Part shown: in pieces, positions 1 through 8,951 of the stretch
Position numbering within the stretch: the first letter of the stretch is position 1
Layout: every line of letters starts with the position of its first letter
Assembly: GCF_038007285.1 (NCBI RefSeq)
Contig: NZ_JBBOWX010000001.1
Span: 2,373,501-2,437,500 of the forward strand
Origin: Sporosarcina sp. FSL K6-3457
GTDB lineage: Bacteria; Bacillota; Bacilli; Bacillales_A; Planococcaceae
DNA length: 64,000 bases
Direction: 5' to 3'
The notes under the pieces: model-generated
The model's database searches: none
What the model saw: only the letters and a program-made list of their open reading frames with translations
What the model was told of the DNA's origin: nothing
Program-made: the position numbers and the translations under genes

Positions 1-31
1 TTAAAACTTGGATAACTTTGGTCAACTCTCT

Positions 32-955
32 TTATATTTCATCTAATTTGGGGTTGACGGCCTCATAAGTTAGTCCATCAATCCCTTCTCCGATAATCAC
101 AAGACGTGGTTCAATCTTGACGTATTCAGGCAGCCAGTTAACCATACCGTATGCATATTGGAATAAAAAAGGATTTTTAACGCCTTTGACAGGCACATAA
201 CCTTTCATTCTATAAACCGTATCTGGTAAGGATCTTATCCAGTTCTCGAAATCTTCCTTATCTACGCTATCTTCAAAAGTGATCATTTTTGAAGATAGTG
301 GCAGACCTTTTCCTGAAATAATAGGTAGTTCGGCCACTTTTTTCGGAGCCTGCAGTGTCTTTTCAATAAAAGAAAATGCGATTTTTGCACCTGTCGTCTG
401 AATGATTGGCGCAGAACCATTGAAATTGGACAATTCAAGTGTCACGGTTGCCATTTCCTCGTCAGTGAGGAGATCTGCTTTATTCGCAATAAGCAAATGA
501 GCATGGCGAATCTGTTCCATGAACAACGCACGAATTTGTGGGGATAGCTTATCCCTCTCTAGCCAACGTTTAGAGTCTGCGACGGTAACAATACCTTTGA
601 CATGAAGACGGTCAGCAAATAGCGGTGAGTAGACCGCATCAAGTGCTTCCACTGGATGCGCTGCGCCAGTAGTTTCAATCAAGATAACATCAATATCCTC
701 ATTCTCTTCCAGTAGCCCTTGCAGCTGTGCCTCCGTCTTTTCAGAGCCTGTACAGCAAATACAGCCTTCCAATAGCTCTTTCAGCGGGACATCCCCCTCT
801 CCTTCAACAGCATCTGAATCGAAAGGCAAAGCCCCAAATTCATTCATTAACACTGCCGGCTTCTTCCCCTGCTCTTTCAGTTGGCCTATTGTATGAAGTA
901 AGAGCGACGTTTTCCCACTGCCGAGAAAGCCGCTGAATAAATAAACATCAATCAT
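32..955 (-). CDS. CobW/COG0523-family P-loop GTPase (G3E family metallochaperone)
   Basis: A 307-residue G3E GTPase of the CobW/YjiA group; such proteins are thought to move or insert metal ions (Zn, Co or Ni) into target proteins. Visible motifs: Walker A GFLGSGKTS at residues 9-17, the metal-binding signature CICC near 65-68, ETTGAAHP of the switch region, and the NKAD guanine-specificity motif near 158. The reading frame is open from 973, but the ATG at 955 is preferred because AGGGG lies 7 bases upstream, whereas the upstream ATG has no ribosome site and sits next to a terminator stem. It follows the ctp protease gene but is separated from it by that terminator. The metal cannot be told from sequence; no Zur site was recognised. 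Confidence 0.88.
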   Translation of the reverse strand: MIDVYLFSGFLGSGKTSLLLHTIGQLKEQGKKPAVLMNEFGALPFDSDAVEGEGDVPLKELLEGCICCTGSEKTEAQLQGLLEENEDIDVILIETTGAAHPVEALDAVYSPLFADRLHVKGIVTVADSKRWLERDKLSPQIRALFMEQIRHAHLLIANKADLLTDEEMATVTLELSNFNGSAPIIQTTGAKIAFSFIEKTLQAPKKVAELPIISGKGLPLSSKMITFEDSVDKEDFENWIRSLPDTVYRMKGYVPVKGVKNPFLFQYAYGMVNWLPEYVKIEPRLVIIGEGIDGLTYEAVNPKLDEI

Positions 956-975
956 CTCTTTACCCCTATTCATCA

Positions 976-1010
976 GAAAAAGCGTCCATCCGAATTAGGA
1001 CTGGACGCCT
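976..1010 (-). terminator. Rho-independent terminator of the ctp gene
   Basis: On the minus strand GCGTCCA pairs with TGGACGC around a short loop (GTCC and GGA can extend the stem), followed by TTTTTC. It lies just before the CobW-type gene, so that gene probably depends on readthrough or its own promoter. Confidence 0.7.
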
Positions 1011-1015
1011 CTTTA

Positions 1016-2533
1016 TTATTGTCCTATTTTTTCAAGTAATAGGTCTTTCGCTTTCAGTAACTGCGGATCTTCTTCTTGAATTTTAGTCCGTAGCTTGTTC
1101 ATCAAGCCAATCGTTGTTTCCCCTGCTAGAATACCATTCACTTCTAACTCTAAGTCTTGTTGTATTTTTTCAACGGCTTGTGTAGTTTGTTCATCAAACA
1201 GTCCATCAATTTCACCCGGTACATAGCCAACTGCTTCTAACATTTCCTCAGCTGCTTTAATAGAAGGTGTATTCATACCTTCCTTCATTTCAATCGCAGG
1301 GTCGAGGAATGGTAGCATAGCATACGATGGGTATGGCACGCTGACTGTTGGCTCTATTCCTTTTTTATGAATCCAATTCCCATCAGCTGTTAGCCACTTG
1401 GCTGTTGTGAGTTTCAAATTGGAGCCATCTGGCAGGTTTTTAGGTGATTGAACAGTCCCTTTACCAAATGTTTTCACACCAATAAGCGGTATACCAGCAG
1501 ATTCTTTCATAGCTCCTGCCAAAATTTCAGACGCCGAAGCACTTCCTTCGTCAATCACAAGCGTAACCGGAACAGTAACTTTTCTTTTACCAGTAGCTGT
1601 ATAGACTACTGGTTTTGAACCTTTTTCTTCATACTGGAATAAGTTCTTACCGTTTTCCACAAATAGATCAGAAATTTCAATGGCAGTATTTAGTATGCCA
1701 CCTGGATTTTGTCTTACATCGACAATCAGGCCCTTCATACCTTGTGCTTCCATCTCATCGAGAGCAGTAAGTAGTTCGGCATAAGTGCCTTCTGAGAAGC
1801 TAGTAATGTGAATATGCGCAATGCCATCCTCTAACATCTCTGCATAGACTGTTTCGACTGGTATAACATCACGGACTATTTTCATATCGACAGGTTCAGC
1901 TGTTCCCCCACGTTTAATGCTTAATGTCACCGTTGTCCCTTTCTCACCACGAATCAGCAGCACTGCTTCTGATGAAGACAAGCCTTGAATACTGTCACCA
2001 TCAACCGCGATGATGAGATCATTCGGTAAAATCCCTGCGCGTTCTGCTGGTGAATTTTTAATAGGGGACACTACGTTGATATAGCCATTTTTCTCTTGAA
2101 TTTCTGCACCAATTCCTTCAAAACTCGACGAAATACTTTCATGCAACTGACGAGCTTCTTTGACATTCAAATAGTCAGAATAAGGATCGCCAAGTGCATC
2201 AATCATTCCATTGATAGCCCCATCAATGATGGCCGTTTCGTCAATATCATCATAGTAGTTCCCCATCATTTCATCATACGCATTATAGAGCTTTGTAAAT
2301 TCTTTACGATCTACAATGGTTGGTTTTTGTGGACTAACTACTTCGACGACTTTGTCATCCCCTGTTGTCAGCACAAAAAATGTGATGCCCGCTGTTGCAA
2401 CTACGAGACCGAACACAAGCATCACAAAGGAAAATGGTTTCAAATTAATCGTGCGTTTGGCAGGCGGTTGGTGATTCGACTCATGTTCTTGCTCAAGACC
2501 ATTATTCTCTTTTTCATCCATCCTATTTCCCAC
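1016..2533 (-). CDS. S41-family carboxy-terminal processing protease (CtpA/CtpB type)
   Basis: A 505-residue membrane-anchored serine protease. Order of parts: cytoplasmic N-terminus, one membrane segment (about 35-57), a PDZ domain (about 135-205) that binds C-terminal tails, the S41 core (about 225-400) and a C-terminal peptidoglycan-binding domain (about 412-485). The catalytic pair is visible as Ser333 in EGSASASEI and Lys358 in TFGKGT. In Bacillus subtilis CtpB of this family acts in the sporulation signal cascade; CtpA has the same architecture, and I cannot decide which this is. The start is uncertain: GTG at 2533 or the ATG at 2521 (GGGA just upstream) are both possible. Confidence 0.93.
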   Translation of the reverse strand: MGNRMDEKENNGLEQEHESNHQPPAKRTINLKPFSFVMLVFGLVVATAGITFFVLTTGDDKVVEVVSPQKPTIVDRKEFTKLYNAYDEMMGNYYDDIDETAIIDGAINGMIDALGDPYSDYLNVKEARQLHESISSSFEGIGAEIQEKNGYINVVSPIKNSPAERAGILPNDLIIAVDGDSIQGLSSSEAVLLIRGEKGTTVTLSIKRGGTAEPVDMKIVRDVIPVETVYAEMLEDGIAHIHITSFSEGTYAELLTALDEMEAQGMKGLIVDVRQNPGGILNTAIEISDLFVENGKNLFQYEEKGSKPVVYTATGKRKVTVPVTLVIDEGSASASEILAGAMKESAGIPLIGVKTFGKGTVQSPKNLPDGSNLKLTTAKWLTADGNWIHKKGIEPTVSVPYPSYAMLPFLDPAIEMKEGMNTPSIKAAEEMLEAVGYVPGEIDGLFDEQTTQAVEKIQQDLELEVNGILAGETTIGLMNKLRTKIQEEDPQLLKAKDLLLEKIGQ

Positions 2534-2562
2534 TTTCCACTCTCATCATAAGAGTTCGTTCA

Positions 2563-2592
2563 GAAAAGGACCGCTCTATTGCGGGCGGTCCT
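2563..2592 (-). terminator. Rho-independent terminator of deoD
   Basis: Minus-strand GGACCGC and GCGGTCC pair around a 13-base loop and are followed by TTTTC, directly after the deoD stop codon. Confidence 0.75.
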
Positions 2593-2601
2593 TCCTCACA
2601 A

Positions 2602-3306
2602 TTATTCTTGAATGGCTGCTTCTAACGCCACCACAATCATATCGTTAAACGTCGTTTGACGTTCTTCTGATGATGTCGCTTCCCCTGTAAGGATATGGTC
2701 ACTAACCGTTAAAATAGCTAATGCTTGACGTCCAAATTTCGCTGCTAGCGTGTACAATGCTGCGGCTTCCATCTCAACTGCCAATACACCATACTGCGCC
2801 CACTTTTCATGCTGTGCGTATTCATTGTAGAAAACATCTTCTGTAAAGACGTTACCCACTTTTAGCGCTAGGCCTTTTTCAAGACCCGCCTGATACGCTT
2901 TCAATAACAGATCAAAGTCTGCAGTTGGTGCATAACTAACACCGTTAAAAATAATATCATTCATCTTGGAATCTGTAGATGCACTTTGCGCAAGTATTAC
3001 ATCACGAACATGGACATCTTTCTGAATCGCTCCGCAAGTTCCCACACGAATCAATTTTTGAACGTCATATTCTTGCATTAATTCTGTGACATATATCGAA
3101 ATAGATGGCACACCCATTCCAGTTCCTTGTACAGAAATACGTTTTCCTTTATACGTTCCTGTATAGCCAAACATATTACGAACTTCATTGTATTGTGTGA
3201 CATCCTCTAAAAATGTTTCAGCGATGTATTTTGCACGGAGCGGGTCTCCTGGTAGTAAAATTGTATCTGCAATATCGCCTTTTTTCGCATTAATATGTAT
3301 ACTCAT
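2602..3306 (-). CDS. deoD: Purine nucleoside phosphorylase DeoD
   Basis: A cytoplasmic hexameric-type phosphorylase that splits purine (deoxy)ribonucleosides with phosphate into base and (deoxy)ribose 1-phosphate. At 234 residues it has the normal family length. Visible: the phosphate-binding [10 protein letters not shown] near the N-terminus, the MEAAALY motif, and TVSDHIL holding the catalytic Asp that acts on the base. The open frame runs up to 3369, but the family N-terminus ([11 protein letters not shown]) begins at the ATG at 3306, which has GCGAGG about 10 bases upstream; the extra 21 residues do not match the family. It is transcribed alone between terminators. Confidence 0.95.
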   Translation of the reverse strand: MSIHINAKKGDIADTILLPGDPLRAKYIAETFLEDVTQYNEVRNMFGYTGTYKGKRISVQGTGMGVPSISIYVTELMQEYDVQKLIRVGTCGAIQKDVHVRDVILAQSASTDSKMNDIIFNGVSYAPTADFDLLLKAYQAGLEKGLALKVGNVFTEDVFYNEYAQHEKWAQYGVLAVEMEAAALYTLAAKFGRQALAILTVSDHILTGEATSSEERQTTFNDMIVVALEAAIQE

Positions 3307-3387
3307 TTCATAAAGCCTCGCTTTCAAATTTTCTTTTCTTATCATACCGTCAAATAGCCCATTATGCAATGAAGATGCCGCCCGGTC

Positions 3388-3609
3388 TTACAGGAAACGC
3401 TCTTCATACAATCTGTATAATTCATCAAAAATGACGGATGGCATTTGCGAATCCGCCTTGTCTTCAATATAGCGTGATAGCGGATCAAAAGCTTTTTCTT
3501 CTTTTGGAAAGCTAAGGTCATTGAACATACCTTCTGCAAACATTGCGTGCAAATCACCTTTTACCCCACCACGGAATGAAAGGACAAAGCGGTAAAAAGA
3601 TCGATCCAT
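3388..3609 (-). CDS. yozE: YozE-family (UPF0346) sterile-alpha-motif-like small protein
   Basis: A 73-residue protein of the YozE_SAM_like family. The family has a small helical SAM-like fold and no assigned role. The conserved pattern SFY...R...D...FA...F.D.SFPK...Y.DPLSRYIE...FDELY..YEE is easy to follow. The ATG at 3609 has GAGGGG about 9 bases upstream. It follows msrB by 15 bases and is probably the last gene of the degV-to-msr operon. Confidence 0.85.
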   Translation of the reverse strand: MDRSFYRFVLSFRGGVKGDLHAMFAEGMFNDLSFPKEEKAFDPLSRYIEDKADSQMPSVIFDELYRLYEERFL

Positions 3610-3624
3610 CTATTCATCCCCTCG

Positions 3625-4050
3625 CTAGTCTAAAAATTGTTGCTTGTACGCCTCATAGCCTTCTATTTCTAAGCGATTGACAGGTATAAAACGTAAAGCT
3701 GCCGAATTGATGCAGTATCGGAGTCCATCTTCGCCTGGTCCATCTGGAAATACATGACCGAGATGGGAATCTGCTGTTTTACTACGCACTTCTATCCGAC
3801 GCATCCCATGACTTGTATCAAAATGCTCGACGACTTCCAATGCTTCGATTGGTTTTGTAAAGCTTGGCCAACCACATCCAGCGTCATATTTATCTTTTGA
3901 ACTGAATAACGGCTTTCCTGACACAATATCGACATAGATACCTTGTTCATAATGACTATCAAATTCATTGCGGAAAGGCGGTTCTGTGCCACTTTCCTGC
4001 GTGACATAATACTGCATGTCCGTTAGTTTCTTTTTCAATTCCTCTTTCAT
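3625..4050 (-). CDS. msrB: Peptide methionine (R)-S-oxide reductase MsrB
   Basis: Repairs methionine-R-sulfoxide in proteins using thioredoxin. At 141 residues it is a free-standing MsrB. The catalytic cysteine is Cys113 in [11 protein letters not shown]; Cys59 in GCGWPSF is the likely resolving cysteine; [12 protein letters not shown] is the conserved substrate region. The two CxxC pairs of the zinc-binding subtype are absent. Its ATG overlaps the msrA stop codon as ATGA, so the two stereospecific reductases are translationally coupled. Confidence 0.97.
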   Translation of the reverse strand: MKEELKKKLTDMQYYVTQESGTEPPFRNEFDSHYEQGIYVDIVSGKPLFSSKDKYDAGCGWPSFTKPIEALEVVEHFDTSHGMRRIEVRSKTADSHLGHVFPDGPGEDGLRYCINSAALRFIPVNRLEIEGYEAYKQQFLD

Positions 4051-4577
4051 ACTTTCTCACCCCAGTTATCCTTTTTGAATTGCTCTCGCCCCGATCCAAT
4101 TGCGTATCGATTGTAATGCGTAGGGTTTTTCAAGTAATAATCTTGATGCCCTTGTTCTGCCGCGTAAAATGGCTTCGCAGGAAGAATATCCGTTGCAATC
4201 AGCTTTGTGAATTTACTCAAAGCATCCAAGTCAAGCTTGGATTGTGTGGCTAATTCCAATTGTTCAGCACTGTGATAATAAATTGCCGTCTGATACGATT
4301 CCCCGCGGTCGAAAAACTGTCCACCACTATCGGTCGGATCGATTTGGCGCCAGAAAATGTCCAGCAGCTCACGATATGAAATGATATCATCATCAAATGT
4401 GATTTGAACAGCTTCTCGATGGCCCGTTGTGTTTGTACAGACTAGTTCGTAGGATGGATCGGCAATCTCCCCACCAGTATAGCCTGAAACGACGGCAAGA
4501 ACACCCTCATAACGATGAAACGGTTTCACCATACACCAAAAACAACCTCCTGCAAATGTTGCCACTGATTGGGTCAT
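4047..4577 (-). CDS. msrA: Peptide methionine (S)-S-oxide reductase MsrA
   Basis: Repairs the S epimer of methionine sulfoxide. The family active site GCFWC lies at residues 11-15, with the first cysteine catalytic; the conserved YTGG, the HREAVQ block and [29 protein letters not shown] stretch follow. The frame opens with TTG at 4583, but ATG at 4577 is preferred because AAGGAGG stands 7 bases before it, giving 176 residues. It sits upstream of and overlaps msrB, and 12 bases after ypmS. Confidence 0.97.
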   Translation of the reverse strand: MTQSVATFAGGCFWCMVKPFHRYEGVLAVVSGYTGGEIADPSYELVCTNTTGHREAVQITFDDDIISYRELLDIFWRQIDPTDSGGQFFDRGESYQTAIYYHSAEQLELATQSKLDLDALSKFTKLIATDILPAKPFYAAEQGHQDYYLKNPTHYNRYAIGSGREQFKKDNWGEKV

Positions 4578-4589
4578 CTGCAAACCTCC

Positions 4590-5165
4590 TTAATTTTGTG
4601 GAATAATAAGTTCCAAAATAATTTCATCTTCAACTAAGTTAAATGTTTTCGCTCGCACTTGTAAATTACCCGATACAGGAATTTCTGATAAATCAATAAA
4701 TAGCTCTTCTTCCTTTGGACGAACAGTCATCCAAGGAGGAAGTTTTACAGAGTCCTTTAATACTTTTAAAACGGTTGCAGGCGGTATATTCAATACCCCT
4801 ATTTCAATCTTCGACAGCTTTAAAATTAAATTGCCGTCTTCTCGTACAATAGGGTCAAAATGCATAATAACCGGGACTGTATATGAAAATAACATCATTT
4901 CCGAGAACAGCAACACCTCGTCACCAACTGCCATTGTTACCGGAATCGGCTCGCCTTTCATCGCTTTTCGTATATACGTATTGGCGATTCCTTCCAAATT
5001 TTCCTTTGTCGCTCTCACCGTCAAGACATTGTCCGACATATTACGTCTTTCCATATCAGGAAGTGGAACCGATTCAGGAGTACTACTGATCAAAATAATG
5101 ACCGCAGAAACGGCTGCTGCGACGCCCCCAGCTAGTAAAAAAAATCCTATTTTCCATTTATTCAT
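4590..5165 (-). CDS. ypmS: YpmS-family (DUF2140) membrane-anchored protein
   Basis: A 191-residue protein with a short cytoplasmic start, one membrane segment (about 5-27) and an extracellular beta-rich domain. It matches the YpmS/DUF2140 family, whose function is unknown; the ATKENLEGIANTYI block and the closing RAKTFNLVEDEIILEL are characteristic. Its place between the SGNH lipoprotein ypmR and msrA is the same as in Bacillus, supporting the identification. A role at the cell surface together with YpmR is an inference from this conserved pairing only. Confidence 0.85.
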   Translation of the reverse strand: MNKWKIGFFLLAGGVAAAVSAVIILISSTPESVPLPDMERRNMSDNVLTVRATKENLEGIANTYIRKAMKGEPIPVTMAVGDEVLLFSEMMLFSYTVPVIMHFDPIVREDGNLILKLSKIEIGVLNIPPATVLKVLKDSVKLPPWMTVRPKEEELFIDLSEIPVSGNLQVRAKTFNLVEDEIILELIIPQN

Positions 5166-5177
5166 CGCAATCCACTC

Positions 5178-5993
5178 CTACATATCCATTTCCCCGTCTG
5201 ACAGCTCTAACAAACCACATTCTTTCAACTCCTTGAGGTAACGAGCTGCCATTGCATCGTACCCTTTAGCATTCGGGTGAAAGAAATCGGTGTGGTACAC
5301 CATATTTTCATTGGTATCAAATAAATCAATGACCGGGACAAAGCATGCTTTGTTATCCATAGACGCACGGACTTCAATCGCTTCATTCCAATCATCAATA
5401 ATATCGACAAATTCATTCGTTTCATTCGTCACAAGCGTGGTCGGGTCATAGAGACCAGCGACAACAATGATAGCATCACTATTCAAAGCACGAATAATCG
5501 AGAAGGATTCATCTAACCGATTCTCAAATTTCCCAAGTTCAACATAAAAAGGCTCGACCTTCAAATTAAATAAATTAGCCTTGACGACTTTCATAATATC
5601 ATTGCCACCAATCGTCAAATAGATCATATCTGCCCTTTTTATAGCTGATTGTATATCTATTTCCCCAAGCTGGTCAATGAGCTGATCACTTCTTCGTCCC
5701 CGCTTTGCCAAATTTTCAGCATCGACCTCTTTAACGCCTCGCCAATCATTCATCTGTGTCGTAACCCGGCCAAAATAACCTTCTTTTTTCAGTTCATCTC
5801 CAACACCTTGCGTCAACGAATCCCCTAAACCAACCACATGAACCCGTTTCGCGATAAAATACCCTGGGATATCCCATGCCGTAAATGCAATTTCTTGACG
5901 TTTCGACAACGATTCTATTGTTTTTACCGACTCTGATTGACAGCCCGCCAACAACAATGAGAAAGCTATCACGATTAGGAATACTCTTCTCAT
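5178..5993 (-). CDS. ypmR: SGNH/GDSL-family hydrolase lipoprotein YpmR
   Basis: A 271-residue surface lipoprotein: signal peptide with lipobox LLAGC (Cys18) and then an SGNH esterase/lipase domain. Block I is GLGDSLTQG with the nucleophile Ser59, block III is TIGGNDIM (oxyanion Asn), and block V is DFFHPNAKGY with the Asp and His of the triad. Substrate unknown; family members hydrolyse ester bonds of lipids or wall polymers. The ATG follows AAGGGGAA. It lies 12 bases before ypmS and 40 bases after the degV-like gene in one operon. Confidence 0.9.
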   Translation of the reverse strand: MRRVFLIVIAFSLLLAGCQSESVKTIESLSKRQEIAFTAWDIPGYFIAKRVHVVGLGDSLTQGVGDELKKEGYFGRVTTQMNDWRGVKEVDAENLAKRGRRSDQLIDQLGEIDIQSAIKRADMIYLTIGGNDIMKVVKANLFNLKVEPFYVELGKFENRLDESFSIIRALNSDAIIVVAGLYDPTTLVTNETNEFVDIIDDWNEAIEVRASMDNKACFVPVIDLFDTNENMVYHTDFFHPNAKGYDAMAARYLKELKECGLLELSDGEMDM

Positions 5994-6033
5994 ACGTAGC
6001 GTTCCCCTTTTCCTCTGTTAAGAATCAATACTA

Positions 6034-6873
6034 TTAGTCTGTATAGTACATAAATCCAATTGCACCCTCACCTGTATGTGTACTAATGACAGGTGTTGCA
6101 AATGTCAGTTTGACATCTTTGACCCCTGACTCTTCAATTAGTTTTTTCAATGGCTCTGCCATTGCTAGGCCGTTAACATGTGCAATGCCTACCCCACGGA
6201 CAATTTTCCCCGTCGTTTCTTCTGTAAATGCTTTAAATAGATGTGCAACTACTTGTTTATGGCTACGTGCTTTGGCGACAGGTGTATAGACACCATCTTG
6301 TAGGGTTGCAATCGGTTTAATATTAAGCAACGATCCAATCATCGCTTTTCCTTTCCCGATTCGACCACCTTTTACGAGGTTATCTAGTACATCGACCACA
6401 ACAAAAAGCGATGTCTTTTTTCGTACTGCGTTCAGATGCGCAACGATTTCAGCAACCGTTTTGCCTTGCTTGGCCATTTCTGCTGCTTCCATCACCTGAA
6501 ACGATAGCGCATGCGTAATATACATGGAATCGATAACCGTCACATTCGAATCTGTCATTTCAGCAGCTGTCTGAGCAGATTTCACCGTTCCACTCATGCC
6601 ACCTGTCATATGTAGGGAGATGATTTCACTACCGTCCTCGCCTAGCCGATCATAAAGCTCTTTAAAAACACCTGCTGCCGGCTGTGAACTTTTAGGTAAT
6701 TCTGCTGACCCCTTCATCATTTCGGCAAATTCTTCAGGTTGAAGATCAACCCCATCAATATATGTTTTACCGTTAATAAGTATCGTTAGCGGGACAACAT
6801 GGATGCCATACTTTCCAATATCCTCTTTTGTTAACTCCACTGTTGAGTCTGTCACAATATGAACTTTTTTCAC
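6034..6873 (-). CDS. DegV-family fatty-acid-binding protein
   Basis: About 279 residues of the DegV/FakB fold, which holds a fatty acid in the groove between two domains; the paralogous FakB proteins deliver fatty acids to a kinase (FakA). Visible signatures: IVTDSTVEL at the start, PLTILING, SSQPAAG, the GGMSGTVKSA block and VKGGRIGKG in the middle. No FakA gene is adjacent. The start is taken as GTG at 6873, 10 bases after AGGAG; the frame also permits GTG at 6882 which would be too close to that site. First gene of the minus-strand operon leading to yozE. Confidence 0.9.
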   Translation of the reverse strand: MKKVHIVTDSTVELTKEDIGKYGIHVVPLTILINGKTYIDGVDLQPEEFAEMMKGSAELPKSSQPAAGVFKELYDRLGEDGSEIISLHMTGGMSGTVKSAQTAAEMTDSNVTVIDSMYITHALSFQVMEAAEMAKQGKTVAEIVAHLNAVRKKTSLFVVVDVLDNLVKGGRIGKGKAMIGSLLNIKPIATLQDGVYTPVAKARSHKQVVAHLFKAFTEETTGKIVRGVGIAHVNGLAMAEPLKKLIEESGVKDVKLTFATPVISTHTGEGAIGFMYYTD

Positions 6874-6945
6874 AACACACACTCTCCTCTAATAGTAGCA
6901 ATCCTCAATATATTTTAGTATAGTAAAAAAAAGGAGGTTATTTAA

Positions 6946-7581
6946 TTGACCACTGCTTATGATTTTAAAAATGTACGAGAAGAGCTGTGGAACGCAATCA
7001 CGCACGGTTTTGGCTTTCTTCTCAGTATACCTGCCCTTGTGTTCTTGATTATTGTAGGTGTGCAGCATGGCACTGCCACTCACGTTGTCAGTTACACTAT
7101 TTTTGGTGCATCCATGCTGCTCTTATTCCTGATGAGTACGCTGCTCCATAGTATGCCAATTAAATTCAAACGAATCTTTTCCATACTTGATCACTCTGCC
7201 ATTTACATCCTCATCGCAGGTACCTATACGCCGTTTCTCCTTATCACCATCAAAGGTGTACTTGGCTGGACATTATTCGGTGTCATATGGGGCTTAGCGA
7301 TTGCTGGTATTTTGTTTAAAGTGTTTTTCATTCATCGATTTGAGTTTGTTTCGCTCATCTTTTACATTGTGATGGGCTGGCTCATTTTGATTGCGATAAA
7401 ACCTTTATTCATCCAGCTCACAATTGTCGGCTTTGGACTACTAGTTGCCGGTGGTCTGTTGTACACGGTTGGCTCCATCTTTTATGCTTGGAGGAAAATT
7501 CCTTACAATCACGCGATTTGGCATATCTTCGTTATGGCAGGCAGTGCTTCGATGTATTTCTGCGTCCTCTTGTATACTTGA
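6946..7581 (+). CDS. yplQ: TrhA/hemolysin III family seven-helix membrane protein (YplQ)
   Basis: A 211-residue integral membrane protein of the hemolysin III/adiponectin-receptor (PAQR-like) family with about seven membrane segments. Conserved histidines expected to bind zinc are visible in THGFGF near the N-terminus, LLHSMP in the second helix region and NHAIWHIF near the C-terminus. Bacterial TrhA proteins influence membrane energetics and lipid homeostasis. The start is TTG, supported by AAGGAGG 8 bases upstream. It is divergent from the degV-like gene and stands alone, with a terminator overlapping its last codons. Confidence 0.9.
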   Translation: MTTAYDFKNVREELWNAITHGFGFLLSIPALVFLIIVGVQHGTATHVVSYTIFGASMLLLFLMSTLLHSMPIKFKRIFSILDHSAIYILIAGTYTPFLLITIKGVLGWTLFGVIWGLAIAGILFKVFFIHRFEFVSLIFYIVMGWLILIAIKPLFIQLTIVGFGLLVAGGLLYTVGSIFYAWRKIPYNHAIWHIFVMAGSASMYFCVLLYT

Positions 7582-7593
7582 GGACGTTTTTTC
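7562..7593 (+). terminator. Terminator overlapping the 3' end of yplQ
   Basis: CGTCCTC (inside the last codons) pairs with GAGGACG just after the stop codon and is followed by TTTTTTC on the plus strand. Confidence 0.75.
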
Positions 7594-7608
7594 AATTAGC
7601 CTCTGCTC

Positions 7609-7642
7609 AATAAGGAGGAATGAAGTTCAATTCCTCCCTGTT
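7609..7642. repeat. Dispersed intergenic hairpin, copy H1
   Basis: Arms AATAAGGAGGAA and TTCCTCCCTGTT surround TGAAGTTCAA. It belongs to a family of six hairpins in this window (H1-H6) that share a loop resembling a tRNA T-arm (GTTCAATTCC) but differ in stem sequence, with both arms changing together. After it come TTAAGCCTCCG and, 43 bases later, CGGCGGATGTCACAAATTTG, which are joined directly at copy H3. The inserted 43 bases contain their own GCCGAC/GTCGGC hairpin. Confidence 0.6.
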
Positions 7643-7702
7643 AAGCCTCCGACGTACAGGACGTACTAGTGCCGACGTGGCGTTTTTGTCGGCCGGCGGA
7701 TG

Positions 7703-8434
7703 TCACAAATTTGCCTGCATTGCTTCCACAGCTTGACGAATAAGCGTTTCTGCATGGTCAACAAGCTGCTTTCTGTCCATCCCTTGCACCGTTTCCGCAT
7801 CAATGGCTGGTAAAACTTCTACCTGAACCTGTGCAGGCCGAATTTTATTGTTGTTCTTTTCCATAATGGCTGAAGTTCCGTAAAGGGCAATTGGAATAAC
7901 AGGGACTCCCGCATCCTGCGCGATTTTAGCAAATCCCGACTTAAACGCTTGAACACCGGCACCCTTACTACGCGTACCTTCAGGGAAAATAATAATCGAA
8001 TGACCCTCGCGTAATTTCTCTACAGAGTCTTTCAGTACGTTCATCGCACTCCTTCTATCAGACCTGTCGATAAAGACACAATTCATCTCGTCCATCCAGT
8101 CATTGATAATCGGTAATTTCTTCACTTCTACCTTAGATATAAAGCCAAATGGTTTCGGTATCGTAGAAATCAACACAGGAATATCAAAATTCCCTTCATG
8201 GTTACTAATCAACAACACTGGACCCGCTGGCAAATGTTCTGTACCTGTTATTGAAATCGTACTTTTCGTTCGTTTCATAATCCCTCTCGCCCATACTTTA
8301 GGCGTCTCATCGACATACAAATCCCGCACATCAGGGTCTAACTGACGACTCAATTTCTTCACTTTAATTAGTCTTCTAATCGTAAATGGCAAGTAACCAA
8401 AAAGATACGAAAACGTCCGGATTGTTTTCAGCAT
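7703..8434 (-). CDS. plsC: 1-acyl-sn-glycerol-3-phosphate acyltransferase (PlsC family)
   Basis: Transfers a second acyl chain to lysophosphatidic acid at the inner face of the membrane, giving phosphatidic acid. 243 residues, near the usual length. Family motif I is NHEGNFD (the HX4D catalytic pair), and motif III is FPEGTRSKG, which binds the glycerol phosphate; VPVIPIAL marks motif IV. A hydrophobic N-terminal stretch anchors it. It starts 1 base after the dfrA stop, so it is co-transcribed with thyA and dfrA. Confidence 0.93.
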   Translation of the reverse strand: MLKTIRTFSYLFGYLPFTIRRLIKVKKLSRQLDPDVRDLYVDETPKVWARGIMKRTKSTISITGTEHLPAGPVLLISNHEGNFDIPVLISTIPKPFGFISKVEVKKLPIINDWMDEMNCVFIDRSDRRSAMNVLKDSVEKLREGHSIIIFPEGTRSKGAGVQAFKSGFAKIAQDAGVPVIPIALYGTSAIMEKNNNKIRPAQVQVEVLPAIDAETVQGMDRKQLVDHAETLIRQAVEAMQANL

Positions 8435-8435
8435 A

Positions 8436-8924
8436 TTAGTTCAAAGAATTCCTTTCATACACAAGGAATGAATAGGGTATTCCATCTTCTGTAACATAAT
8501 CTTCTGATGCTGATATAAGATGCCATTTAGGTCCGTACTGAGGGAAAAAAGTATCTCCTTCAAACTCTTTCTGTATATATGTAATGTAAAGGCGATCTGC
8601 GATTTCCATTGTCGTCTGAAATATCTCCGCACCACCGATAATCATCACTTCATCAGAAAAAGCTTGTGCTTTTGCAATGGCTTCCTGCAGATCATGAACA
8701 ACAACAGCACCTTCCACTGTATATGTCTTATTACGTGTGACAATAACATTAAGCCTTCCAGGGAGCGGCCTACCAATCGAGTCAAACGTCTTACGTCCCA
8801 TCACCATTGCTTTACCCATCGACATCTTTTTAAAATAAGCAAGATCTTCAGGTATATGCCAAGGCAATTCGTTATCTTTCCCAATTACATGGTTTGGATC
8901 ATGTGCGACAAGTAGTGAAATCAT
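8436..8924 (-). CDS. dfrA: Dihydrofolate reductase
   Basis: Reduces dihydrofolate to tetrahydrofolate with NADPH, restoring the folate consumed by the thymidylate synthase encoded just upstream. 162 residues, normal length. Visible: MISLLVAHDPNHVIGKDNELPWHIPEDL with the Met20-loop and the active-site acid after PWH, VMGRKTFDSIGRPLPGR for NADPH binding, and IIGGAEIF near residue 100. AAGGAAG lies upstream of the ATG. It follows thyA by 27 bases. Confidence 0.97.
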   Translation of the reverse strand: MISLLVAHDPNHVIGKDNELPWHIPEDLAYFKKMSMGKAMVMGRKTFDSIGRPLPGRLNVIVTRNKTYTVEGAVVVHDLQEAIAKAQAFSDEVMIIGGAEIFQTTMEIADRLYITYIQKEFEGDTFFPQYGPKWHLISASEDYVTEDGIPYSFLVYERNSLN

Positions 8925-8951
8925 CGATATCTTCCTTTCAAAAATCCTTTT

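Noticed and set aside
2096-2551. 151-codon plus-strand frame opposite the ctp protease
   Set aside because: Cys/His/Ile-rich composition typical of a shadow frame, no ribosome site.
3342-3557. 71-codon frame overlapping yozE
   Set aside because: Overlaps yozE in another frame; yozE has the family pattern and the ribosome site.
6883-6945. Divergent promoters between the degV-like gene and yplQ
   Set aside because: TATAGT-like and TATATT-like hexamers exist on both strands but no convincing -35 partners; not listed as features.
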